Source of the DNA: Candidatus Omnitrophota bacterium
Lineage (GTDB): Bacteria > Omnitrophota > Gorgyraeia > 2-01-FULL-45-10
Direction: 5' to 3'
Assembly (NCBI GenBank): GCA_041650805.1
Contig: JBAZKM010000015.1
Span: 1 to 36,091 of the forward strand
DNA: 36,091 nucleotides
Position 1 is the first letter of the stretch. Every line of letters begins with the position of its first letter. The translations under genes and the position numbers were made by a program. The notes under the pieces are model-generated. The model was not told the DNA's origin. It worked only from the letters and a program-made list of their open reading frames with translations, and ran no database searches. Of this stretch, positions 17,401 to 23,299 are shown piece after piece.

Positions 17401-18218
17401 TTTATATCTATGAGGCGCTCCTTGGCCTTGCCGGTGAGATAGCTTATATAATCCTTGAACTCGAGGTTGCCCCCCTTATAGACGACATACTTGAGATCGA
17501 GCTCGAAGAGTTCATTCGAATAGATGTGGCGCTTGAGGTTATTCAGGATATGGTTCAGCTCCTTCAGGTACCTGTCCACCTCTTCCTTGTGCTGTAAGGA
17601 CTCCTTGTAGATGTTGAGGTTTTCGATGTAGAGATCGACGTCCTCCACGCCCCACAGGACGGCCTTTTCAGGATTGTTTATGGCAAAGTACTCGGCGCCG
17701 TTGACCAGCCCCTCCCTGACGAAATCGTCGGAGACCTTTTCGCGGGTCGCCCTGTCATATATCGTGGTGAATATCGACAGGTCATAGCCCCTGGCCCCGC
17801 CCTCCAGGTTTATGGTATCGATCCCGTATTTGGTATTGAGATAGTCCAGTATATCGGCGATCTTGTGCTGGGCGGCGTAGTTGCAATGGGCGTCTTGAAT
17901 ATGAATTACAGTATTGGGTATAGGGTATCGGGTATCGGGTTTAGAAGAAGGAAGCCATGTCTCTTTTATACGGCCGAGGTATTCGGGGAGCGCGAATGTA
18001 TTGACGCGTAACTCATTGGTGACGCCCGGGCCGCCGTTCCTATCAGGGCCGACGTGAGGAAACTCTGACGGGGAAGTCCCGGCAGCCCAGGCCGTATCAT
18101 ACGAAACGATATTGAACAAAAAAGCCACCAAGGTCATAGCACAGCCTATGGCCTTCAGCGGCTTTCGGTTACCAAGCATAGTTTGAGATACTCCCCAAGT
18201 CCTCACGTCTCGTCTCAT
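11442..18218 (-). CDS. Giant exported multidomain protein (2258 aa): Tiki-like N-terminus, HExxH motif, kinase-like domain
   Basis: A single uninterrupted 2258-residue frame. Residues 1-45 look like a long signal sequence (basic start, hydrophobic 23-40, AWA-A end). Residues 100-540 contain HIQDAH (His111), NLEGG (Glu139) and ITGGFH (His504). This combination resembles the Tiki/TraB/ChaN-like fold but is not certain. The middle is mostly charged and helical, with no family I recognise. A zinc-protease-type HERQH is at 1321-1325, and a second His-rich site, HHEIQE, at 1492-1497. Residues about 1790-2010 look kinase-like: catalytic-loop spacing Asp1936 to Asn1941, then GDFQ at Asp1959. The C-terminal 250 residues are unassigned. 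It has its own promoter and a structured leader. The start at 18218 is supported by GAGGAG at 18228-18233. A heptameric DNA repeat is translated within it near residue 97. Function unknown; probably periplasmic or surface-located. Confidence 0.85.
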   Translation of the reverse strand: MRRDVRTWGVSQTMLGNRKPLKAIGCAMTLVAFLFNIVSYDTAWAAGTSPSEFPHVGPDRNGGPGVTNELRVNTFALPEYLGRIKETWLPSSKPDTRYPIPNTVIHIQDAHCNYAAQHKIADILDYLNTKYGIDTINLEGGARGYDLSIFTTIYDRATREKVSDDFVREGLVNGAEYFAINNPEKAVLWGVEDVDLYIENLNIYKESLQHKEEVDRYLKELNHILNNLKRHIYSNELFELDLKYVVYKGGNLEFKDYISYLTGKAKERLIDIKAYANIYLLSQALEQEVRLDFKKANRERDGLVDVLQKKLSRRELEELVLKTLEFKTDKISHQDFYAYLAKKARSVNQDLSDYPELQKYIIYISTYSAIDKAKVIEEVDDIEGALKGSLYENDAQRTLARLSKNLALLRNIFAVSLTKNDYVYYLENRPSFDMKNFTAFIDEYGPRYKITAKLDPDISKIDGYRDNITKFYECSLKRDDAFIKNMRFAPKVPKTAIMITGGFHTENLCQLFKKEGIAYVSIMPNFKNEERYESPYFRLLAGELTGIQKRLYSVIKTSGATMQIYTMLSRDASAKEVWDRYKVDAFRVSVYIRYLAYNKTKLIVTTDAGEHVFGYEGPDAKEEKMALEDLLIKVGRSDTMPTGMIGLGPAAPRAEPVFIAQPARGDEKFERAEELLRNFARNEADGKAYGQIKVLIGEMPPAQRAMLLGNVVKNEYGLSTRQVDYFGMSKSQWDVVCGLFTMGVFTEREAIPYLAALIGADPSGTGNGYVWRILGDLSGDFPGEVLSAVQEASPRAGEYMYGWAFGIGMDAADTVRSISIIFRNYFGSYAVPQEKKREYAGKMLRSIELALARGDRFETVLVMRAVEVLEPDTRFESDAWRAAHANVGDKAAREEARDAHIRQLIAMNKIFQGLFRLISEGREVTYARAILLVTEDMGADFGTLNKAQKVAVRTAIISFFERRNEVAQKMEAARKAYPIDEFNAASQTMLDLNRRKRELEKAGGRRAAEGMKEEISKHIEYMNSLRARVAPYLKEEFGIEEKDAPTIAFIKEGPFSLEVVMDMESLQRVFRGKYSPGKETALGNRMRDYFLGLNTSKTKVDLESLREIIEQFPDYLYFDFQNEMVAYMLNADLRSRDFRRLIDVYATQYASLLIDKIKRYGETHDLRPGTLRSIEDMIRGAIRGDRMRQLKMRLIMTKRVLDRLVDIKATILFDDMTKGKPGTDRREAKNRAYVEASNDIMGLFQLIPVRRISMLRDILADEENELKRRGIGEDGILKKDILLEGSNYGTSKMGETIQVGGTVMGDAVFSMLGDEEAVVDHERQHIIFSNYTSGIVSRNLRARHDFYLILDLTMHSMPSPSAPGRGFSNRPNAEYSDHIRNAIDNLQFGAARYSNGKVETGVALSTGQTGTRVLNGDERSVLEKAIGLLGDEDRALLGQEDARVLFIDGLDAAIRARAPPDCYGSHYGLQRNQYYLDIGRLKDAEELAEHLHHEIQERAMVLSGLIQEFGDRTGEELGKSPNERSERINMRISELAGASHNRLSVSTKELRDLTGFIVLRPVSAAARTAYEATKRAAIDKYLDEIEDLLARADRGETAYDFAAWVDIAKTFNREWPLLNYDGTPDENKRINSLKNRIVDNLVKVFASEKDARAREENWDNIMRWHRDHQNLFPFTAMSRDNIPNIAVERITRMGLGSGFGVIEEDAAAYLHGGEAGRAVDLTQGDIDMAPEAGDTAGLTPAMQRLLFNRQNISGFLAYASYLRRFVDFDRMSDGVTPPLEYALKNRIYFRIGGDLYMTPVTESFRRFIIFEMNEKGALGARIEVKIPGEGESKQAIAPDNYDFAKEISDRYGEGKISTKMTAMIALTEPLNMYGEEVDFSASRPARVIIFDYTHDGNRIEKVPLEKMNGEDRRKIAEQVIEEVARVHTLGIYGSSDMSLGNFRLARSADGNPIVLLVGDFQGYRRTEDRNLFNAERDTIIDLLVRYSDNSEADRNYLRQVYDNVIKAGAGLNAVTAASLTVPAAQGSDAWEREMVAAFAGVRDMAKPVHIIVGVRRTKDNADMIARYQEISRVLIRIGAALDAGGMKNTKLITFDMQTDDGGDEATIRNFIAAYKEATGDLPANGNVIGYIPPKVRDEASRLVKEDKAVKADAVHFINDSFSDGRDSKPDLLFRIALAHSLVDYIAADARNDSETRAYVREHIVGMFERMTASPGEVEKLKKDIKRIFEADFLLMIKPVDFKTFEDYRRSAEATLRAV
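17911..17943. repeat. Heptameric repeat inside the giant gene
   Basis: Plus-strand units GTATTGG, GTATAGG, GTATCGG, GTATCGG and a degenerate GTTTAGA, all of 7 bp. They are read on the minus strand as part of the giant protein and encode the PDTRYPIPNT stretch between the signal peptide and the Tiki-like region. The other heptameric tracts in the window are intergenic. Confidence 0.85.
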
Positions 18219-18276
18219 CTTGGGTCGCTCCTCTAAAAGGCTTTTTAAATCGCATTACAAATACCGCAAAATAATA

Positions 18277-18306
18277 ACTTGGCGGACATGCATATGCCCT
18301 CCAAGT
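18277..18306 (-). promoter_or_regulatory. Leader hairpin of the giant gene
   Basis: In the roughly 100-nt leader, ACTTGG pairs with CCAAGT. After one mismatch the stem continues GGG/TCC and CAT/ATG around an ATGC loop, about 12 bp in all. It is not followed by a U-tract, so it is not a terminator. A second ACTTGG lies inside the first codons (18194-18200 region) and could compete for the same CCAAGT arm. A short CCCAAG/CTTGGG pair (18219-18224 with 18194-18199) would enclose the start codon. I do not recognise a known riboswitch class. Confidence 0.45.
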
Positions 18307-18328
18307 CACCTCACGTCTGTCTAATATA

Positions 18329-18356
18329 AGTATACCAGATAATTAGCTTAATTCAA
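18329..18356 (-). promoter_or_regulatory. Sigma-70-like promoter for the giant gene
   Basis: Minus-strand TTGAAT (18351-18356) and TATACT (18329-18334) are separated by 16 bp, giving a start near 18321 and a leader of about 103 nt. It lies in the gap after phoU, so the giant gene need not depend on the pst operon. Confidence 0.65.
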
Positions 18357-18417
18357 GCAGCCGGGATCTGGGTATTTTATGTCTAACGGGCCTGCTTCCG
18401 CCAAGGGGAAAATGGGC

Positions 18418-19095
18418 TTACGTATGGTCTCCCAGCTTCTCCGGATGGTGCCTTATCACCTCCGCCTGTACCATATAGATCACGTCTTCTGCAATATTCG
18501 TCGTGTGGTCGCATATGCGCTCCAGGAAGCGGGCGATCAACAGAAGCTGGACCGCCCTTGGGGCCGTTGAGGCATCTTTGAGCATATAATCCTCGACAAG
18601 CTCCTTCTGTATCAAATTCCGTAAATTATCGGCCTCAGGGTCCGACAGCATCACCTCTTTGGCCAATCCGATATCCCCTTTCACGAATGAATCTATCGCC
18701 ACCTTCACCATCTTCTGCGCGACTGCCGCCAATTTCGGTATATCCACCAGGGGCTTAAGGATCGGCTTATCTACCAGCTCGAGCGTACGTTGAGCTATGT
18801 CGACCGCTATATCGGCTATCCTCTCCAGCTCGGTGTTTATCTTCATGCCGGTTGTGATAAAGCGGAGGTCTTTGGCCATCGGCTGATAACGGGCTATCAG
18901 GTCTATACACCTTTCATCTACGGCCAATTCCAGCTTATCGATATTGGTATCGTTATCTATAACGCTTTTGGCCAGGCCCCTGTCCCGGTTTTTCAGGGCC
19001 TCCACGGACCTGAAGATGGCCTCCTCCGCATAAGCGCCCATCCTTAAGATATCCTTGTTGAGCTCCTTCAATTCCTGATCTATGTGCCGTTCCAT
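18418..19095 (-). CDS. phoU: Phosphate-specific transport regulator PhoU
   Basis: A 225-residue all-helical cytoplasmic protein of normal PhoU length, with two PhoU repeats. Recognisable parts are MERHIDQELKELNKDILRMG at the start, LRFITTGMKINTELERIADIA at about 78-98, and LLLIARFLERICDHTTNIAEDV near the C-terminus. The last two carry the E-x-x-x-D type metal-binding positions. PhoU links the Pst transporter to the PhoR kinase and represses the Pho response when phosphate is plentiful. It is the last gene of the pst run, 29 bp after the second pstB gene. Confidence 0.96.
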   Translation of the reverse strand: MERHIDQELKELNKDILRMGAYAEEAIFRSVEALKNRDRGLAKSVIDNDTNIDKLELAVDERCIDLIARYQPMAKDLRFITTGMKINTELERIADIAVDIAQRTLELVDKPILKPLVDIPKLAAVAQKMVKVAIDSFVKGDIGLAKEVMLSDPEADNLRNLIQKELVEDYMLKDASTAPRAVQLLLIARFLERICDHTTNIAEDVIYMVQAEVIRHHPEKLGDHT

Positions 19096-19124
19096 TTCTC
19101 TCTCCTTATTTTGGCGTCCGGTGC

Positions 19125-19883
19125 TTATCCATATCTCCCCGTAATATAATCTTCTGTGCGCCTGTCGCGCGGCGCCGTGAATATCTGTTCCGTCTTGCCG
19201 AACTCTACCAATTCGCCCAGAAGCATAAACCCCGTATCGTCCGATACGCGCGCCGCCTGCTGCATGTTATGCGTGACTATTATTATAGTATACCTGTTCT
19301 TCAATTCGCGCATCAATTCTTCGACCCTGGCGGTCGCCTGCGGGTCCAGGGTGGAACATGGCTCATCCATCAACAGCACATCGGGTTTGACAGCGATAAG
19401 CCTGGCGATGCAAAGCCGCTGTTTCTGTTCTAATGATAACCTCAATGCCGGCTCATTAAGCTTATCCTTCAACTCATCCCACAAAAGAACGCCCTTAAGG
19501 CTCCTCTCGACGATCTCGTCCAGTTTATCCCTTGTAATGCCGCCCGCATGGATCTTCTCTCCAAAGACTATATTTTCATAGATCGAGAGCGGGAACGGGT
19601 TCGGCCTCTGGAATACCATGCCGACCTTCTTGCGTAATTTTACGAGGTCTTCTTCCGGACCGAAGATATTCTCGCCGTCAACGAGGACTTTGCCGGCCGT
19701 CCGCACGCCTTCGATGAGGTCGTTCATCCTGTTGAAGACCCGGAGGAGCGTCGATTTGCCGCAGCCGGACGGCCCTATGATAGCCGTTATCCTGTTCGCG
19801 CTGAAACCCGAGTCGACATCCTTCAGGGCATGGAAAGGTCCGTACCACAGGTTCAGCTTATCCGTCTCTATTTTAGCCGTCAT
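19125..19883 (-). CDS. pstB: Phosphate ABC transporter ATP-binding protein PstB, degenerate signature copy
   Basis: A 252-residue ATPase of the PstSCAB phosphate importer. Walker A GPSGCGKS (residues 37-44), Q-loop Gln92 in VFQRPNPFP, Walker B LLMDEP (Asp173, Glu174) and H-loop His205 (VTHN) are all canonical. The ABC signature, normally LSGGQ, reads LSLEQ at 149-153. In an ABC dimer the signature of one subunit completes the ATP site of the other. This copy can therefore bind ATP normally but should serve its partner's site poorly. Its partner is encoded directly upstream with a 4-nt overlap and has the opposite pattern of intact and lost motifs. phoU follows after 29 bp. Confidence 0.95.
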   Translation of the reverse strand: MTAKIETDKLNLWYGPFHALKDVDSGFSANRITAIIGPSGCGKSTLLRVFNRMNDLIEGVRTAGKVLVDGENIFGPEEDLVKLRKKVGMVFQRPNPFPLSIYENIVFGEKIHAGGITRDKLDEIVERSLKGVLLWDELKDKLNEPALRLSLEQKQRLCIARLIAVKPDVLLMDEPCSTLDPQATARVEELMRELKNRYTIIIVTHNMQQAARVSDDTGFMLLGELVEFGKTEQIFTAPRDRRTEDYITGRYG

Positions 19884-20626
19884 CCGAATTTCCCTCTTAT
19901 ATAATCGTCGGTGCGCTTATCGCGCGGGGCCGTAAATATCCTGTCCGTCTTGTCGAGCTCTATCAGTTCGCCGCCGAGGAAGAACGCCGTCCTGTCCCCG
20001 ACCCTTGCGGCCTGTTTCACGTTATTGGTGACGAGCACTATCGTGTATCTCTCCCTGAGCCGGACCATGGCGTCTTCGACCTTCGCTGTCGAGATCGGGT
20101 CGAGCCCGGAGCAAGGTTCGTCGAAAAGTATGACTTCCGGCTCCACGGCGAGTGTCCGGGCGATGCACAGGCGCTGTTGCTGTCCGCCTGACAGCTTGAA
20201 CGCGGATTCACCGAGCCTGTCCCTGACCTCTTCCCATAGATACCCCTGTTTAAGCGCCTCCTCGACTTTTCCGGATACCTTCCTCTTGTCTTTCTCGCCG
20301 TGCATCCTGATGCCGTATGCGACATTGTCAAATATGGAGAGCGGGAGCGGTAAGGGCAGCGCAAATACCATCCCGATCCTCCTCCGCAATGCTTCGACAT
20401 CGATCGCCCTGACATCCTCTCTCTCAAGCTCTACCAGGCCGTCCATCCTGAAATTGAGATTAAGGTCATTAAGCCGGTTGAGCGTCCTTAAGAAGGTCGT
20501 CTTCCCGCTGTTCGAGGGTCCGATGACGCTCAGGATCTCATGCTCCAGGACCTCCGTCTCCACGTCTTTCAATACGTGCGTGGCGCCGAACCAGACGTTG
20601 AGCTTATGCACTTCTATCTTTACCAT
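19880..20626 (-). CDS. pstB: Phosphate ABC transporter ATP-binding protein PstB, Q-loop/H-loop-defective copy
   Basis: A 248-residue PstB paralogue. Walker A GPSNSGKT (residues 36-43), signature LSGGQ (145-149) and Walker B ILFDEP (Asp169, Glu170) are intact. The Q-loop glutamine is replaced by Ala89 (VFALPLPLP in place of VFQRPNPFP). The H-loop histidine is replaced by Asn201 (VTNN in place of VTHN). It should not hydrolyse ATP well at its own site but can supply a normal signature to the other PstB. It overlaps pstA by 7 nt and the other pstB by 4 nt, so equal co-translation is likely. It is probably a dedicated heterodimer half and not a decaying duplicate, since the rest of the protein is well kept. 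Confidence 0.94.
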   Translation of the reverse strand: MVKIEVHKLNVWFGATHVLKDVETEVLEHEILSVIGPSNSGKTTFLRTLNRLNDLNLNFRMDGLVELEREDVRAIDVEALRRRIGMVFALPLPLPLSIFDNVAYGIRMHGEKDKRKVSGKVEEALKQGYLWEEVRDRLGESAFKLSGGQQQRLCIARTLAVEPEVILFDEPCSGLDPISTAKVEDAMVRLRERYTIVLVTNNVKQAARVGDRTAFFLGGELIELDKTDRIFTAPRDKRTDDYIRGKFG

Positions 20627-21471
20627 TTCTTTTTCTTCCTGAACTTGTAACGTATTATTATCGCGACCAGGTTCATGAAAAGGACGAGCGCAAGCAACAC
20701 AAAGGCGGTGCCATAACGTATCTTCTCGTCCACATTAGGCACCTGTGTCGATATGACATACAGGTGGTACGGCAGGGCCATCGCCTGGTCGAATACGGAT
20801 TTCGGCAGCTGCGGCAGATAAAACGCGGCGACAGTGAAGAGGATCGGCGCCGTCTCGCCCGCAGCCCTGCCGAGGCCGAGAATGGTCCCGGTAAGTATAC
20901 CCGGTATAGCGTTTGGCAGGACTATGTGCCGGATCGTCTGCCATTTGCTTGCCCCGAGAGAGAGGCTCACCTCGCGGAATGACTGCGGCACGCTTTCAAG
21001 GGCTTCCCGCGAGGAGGTGATTATTATCGGCAATATCATGATCCCGAGCGTTAGCGAGCCGGAGAGTATCGATGCGCCGAACTTGAAGAAGACCACGAAT
21101 AGCGCAAGCCCAAAAAGGCCATAGACGACGGACGGTACTCCCGCGAGGTTCACGATCGCGAGTTTGATCAGCCGGTTCAATATGTTGTCGCTGGAATATT
21201 CGCTCAGATATATGGCGGCCAGGAGCCCTATCGGCAGCGCAAAGACTATGGCGCCGGTCACGAGATATACAGTCCCGACGATGGCAGGATATATCCCGCC
21301 TGAGCGCATCCCCTGCCTCGGGATATCGGTAAGGAACTGCCAGCTTATAGCCGGCAGGCCCTTCTGGATGATGATGACGACGATCATCCCCACCGGCACC
21401 ACTATCAGGAGGGTCGCCAGGAAAAGGAGAAAGAAGGCTATATTCTGTGTTCTATGCGGATCGCGCATCAC
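20620..21471 (-). CDS. pstA: Phosphate ABC transporter permease PstA
   Basis: A 283-residue inner-membrane permease with about six membrane helices. The first is at residues 11-35 (FFLLFLATLLIVVPVGMIVV). The EAA-type cytoplasmic loop that contacts the ATPases is seen around LGASKWQTIRHIVLPNAIPGI (about 172-192). A basic tail ends FRKKKKW. The start overlaps pstC by 4 nt. Confidence 0.95.
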   Translation of the reverse strand: MMRDPHRTQNIAFFLLFLATLLIVVPVGMIVVIIIQKGLPAISWQFLTDIPRQGMRSGGIYPAIVGTVYLVTGAIVFALPIGLLAAIYLSEYSSDNILNRLIKLAIVNLAGVPSVVYGLFGLALFVVFFKFGASILSGSLTLGIMILPIIITSSREALESVPQSFREVSLSLGASKWQTIRHIVLPNAIPGILTGTILGLGRAAGETAPILFTVAAFYLPQLPKSVFDQAMALPYHLYVISTQVPNVDEKIRYGTAFVLLALVLFMNLVAIIIRYKFRKKKKW

Positions 21472-22331
21472 TGCCTCTTGTGCAGGAAAAGGTCCGCGGT
21501 CACATTGATCGCGAAACTGATTATGAACAATACTATGCCTATGGCAAAGAGCGCGAAATAATGCTCGCTCCCCACCACCGCCTCGCCCATCTCCGCTGCG
21601 ATAGTTGCTGTGAGCGTCCTCACCGGGACGAAAATGCTCTGCGGGATGACTGCGGCATTGCCCGTTATCATCATCACCGCCATGGTCTCACCGATCACCC
21701 GTCCTATACCAAGCATGATCGCCGCAAGGATGCCGCTCGAGGCCGCCGGAAGCATCACGCGCCATATCGTCTGCCAGTGCGTAGCGCCGAGCGCCAGGGC
21801 CCCTTCCTTGTATGTCCTGGGGATAGAATAAAGCGCGTCTTCGGCGATCGAGACGATGGTGGGCATGGCCATGAACGCGAGCATGATAGAGCCGGATAGC
21901 GCCGTCAGCCCGGTCGGCAGGTGAAATACGGTCTTTACGAACGGCACGAGCGTCACCATCCCGATGAAACCGAGCACTACGCTCGGTATCGCCGCCAGAA
22001 GTTCTATGCCTGCCTTAAGGACCTCTTTCGTCTTTGCCGGGGCTATCTCTGCAATGTATATGGCGCATCCGATACCGATCGGGATCGAGATGATAGCCGC
22101 CCCCGCGGTCACGAGAAGCGAGCCGAGGATAAGGGGAAATATCCCGAGCTGAGGCGGTTCCGATATGGGATACCAGCTCTTTCCAAAAAGGAACTTCAGG
22201 GGGCTCTCGATCCTGAATACGGCAAGCCCCTCCTTGAGCAGGAAGAGGAATATCAATATCACAAAGAATATTGATGCCAGTCCGCAAACGAATATCATTT
22301 TTTCAATTATCGATTCTTTGATCTTCCGCAT
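21468..22331 (-). CDS. pstC: Phosphate ABC transporter permease PstC
   Basis: A 287-residue inner-membrane permease with an N-terminal helix (about 12-36) and five further helices. The EAA loop is LGATHWQTIWRVMLPAASSGI. I place the start at the ATG at 22331 (MRKIKESIIEK). It has AGGAG at 22339-22343, seven bases upstream, and an alternative TTG at 22352 would translate part of a heptameric repeat. The ribosome site itself is one of the repeat units. The gene starts 35 bp after pstS ends and overlaps pstA by 4 nt. Confidence 0.95.
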   Translation of the reverse strand: MRKIKESIIEKMIFVCGLASIFFVILIFLFLLKEGLAVFRIESPLKFLFGKSWYPISEPPQLGIFPLILGSLLVTAGAAIISIPIGIGCAIYIAEIAPAKTKEVLKAGIELLAAIPSVVLGFIGMVTLVPFVKTVFHLPTGLTALSGSIMLAFMAMPTIVSIAEDALYSIPRTYKEGALALGATHWQTIWRVMLPAASSGILAAIMLGIGRVIGETMAVMMITGNAAVIPQSIFVPVRTLTATIAAEMGEAVVGSEHYFALFAIGIVLFIISFAINVTADLFLHKRQ

Positions 22332-22335
22332 CTCG

Positions 22336-22370
22336 ATACTCCTAACCCCCAACTCCTAACTCCTGACTAC
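22336..22370. repeat. Heptameric repeat between pstS and pstC
   Basis: Five 7-bp units on the plus strand: ATACTCC, TAACCCC, CAACTCC, TAACTCC, TGACTAC. On the coding strand they read as GGAGTTA-like units. The tract covers the pstS stop codon (22367-22369) at one end and the pstC ribosome-binding site at the other. Confidence 0.85.
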
Positions 22371-23218
22371 TGAACCGGCACAAAATCGGTTGCCAGCACA
22401 ATATCCTGGCCTTCTTTTGAAAGCGTAAAATCCACGAATTTTTTCGTCAGACCTGCCGGCTCTCCGTTCGTGTAAAGGAAGAGGGGCCGCGATATCGGAT
22501 AACTGCCGTTCAGCACATTTTCTATGGACGGCGTGACGAAGCCGGATGCCTCATCTTTTGCTACGGCGACCGGTTTTTGCTTTGAAGAGATATAGCCCAT
22601 GCCGTAATAGCCTATGGAGGCCGGATTGGTCGCGACCTCATCGGCTATGGCCTGTGACGACGACAGCATCAGGGCGCCCGGCGCAAACTCTTCCCTGCTA
22701 TTGGGGTCCATCTTTCTCAGGACATGCTCTTTAAAATAGACATGCGTCCCGGAATTGACCTCTCGCGACAGTATGACGATCGTCTCATCGGCGCCGCCGA
22801 GTTCCTTCCAGTTCTTTATCCTGCCGGTGAATATCCCCGCCAGCTGATCCATAGTAAGCTTATCTACGGGATTTTTGACATTCACCACTACCGCAAGTCC
22901 GTCAAGAGCGACCTTTATCTCGTTGGGATATATGCCCTTATTCCCGGCCAGCGCGATCTCTTTCTCCTTTATGTTCCTTGAGCTCATGGCTATATCGCAA
23001 GTGCCGCTTATGAGGCTTGAAAAACCCGTCCCGGACCCGCCTCCCGTGACTGCCACAAAGTCCGAGGCGTTCTTTTCCATGAATACTTCAGCCCATGCCT
23101 GGCCCAGGTTGACCATAGTATCAGAGCCCTTCACCTGTATCGAATTGTCATTTTTCGCGGCGAATGCCGGCGCGGCAAGTGTCATTGCCGCCAGTATCAG
23201 TAACCATTTTTTAAGCAT
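22367..23218 (-). CDS. pstS: Phosphate-binding protein PstS
   Basis: A 283-residue periplasmic phosphate-binding protein. A signal peptide covers residues 1-20 (MLKKWLLILAAM to AFAA). The mature start includes IQVKGSDTMVNLGQAWAE, where the GSDT loop binds phosphate. Further family motifs are TGGGSGTGFSSLISGTCDIAMSSR and SREVNSGTHVYFKEH. I chose the ATG at 23218, which has AGGAGGG five bases upstream. A longer frame with 11 extra N-terminal residues would run through the ribosome site. It is the first gene of pstSCAB-B-phoU, controlled by the Pho-box promoter just upstream. Confidence 0.97.
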   Translation of the reverse strand: MLKKWLLILAAMTLAAPAFAAKNDNSIQVKGSDTMVNLGQAWAEVFMEKNASDFVAVTGGGSGTGFSSLISGTCDIAMSSRNIKEKEIALAGNKGIYPNEIKVALDGLAVVVNVKNPVDKLTMDQLAGIFTGRIKNWKELGGADETIVILSREVNSGTHVYFKEHVLRKMDPNSREEFAPGALMLSSSQAIADEVATNPASIGYYGMGYISSKQKPVAVAKDEASGFVTPSIENVLNGSYPISRPLFLYTNGEPAGLTKKFVDFTLSKEGQDIVLATDFVPVQ

Positions 23219-23242
23219 ATATCCCTCCTCTTTCTTAATTGA

Positions 23243-23286
23243 ATTATACATTATCGATATTATATCCGTATTAACCCGATGTTAAA
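23243..23286 (-). promoter_or_regulatory. Pho-box array and -10 element of the pst operon
   Basis: On the minus strand three 7-bp units spaced by 4 bp (11-bp period) precede the -10: TTTAACA (23280-23286), GTTAATA (23269-23275) and TATAATA (23258-23264). A weaker fourth unit, TAATGTA, follows. TATAAT at 23243-23248 is the likely -10, and no good -35 exists. This is the layout of PhoB/PhoP-activated promoters, with units close to the TTAACA-type half-site of Bacillus PhoP. The PhoB-like regulator is encoded 2.5 kb upstream. Confidence 0.75.
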
Positions 23287-23299
23287 TCCGTGTAAAATA

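Noticed and set aside
11442..18218. Giant gene as an assembly fusion of several genes
   Set aside because: The frame is continuous with no internal ribosome sites or stops, and base composition and style are even along its length.
19125..20626. Second pstB as a decaying duplicate
   Set aside because: Both frames are full length with conserved Walker motifs, and the lost motifs are complementary, which fits specialisation better than decay.
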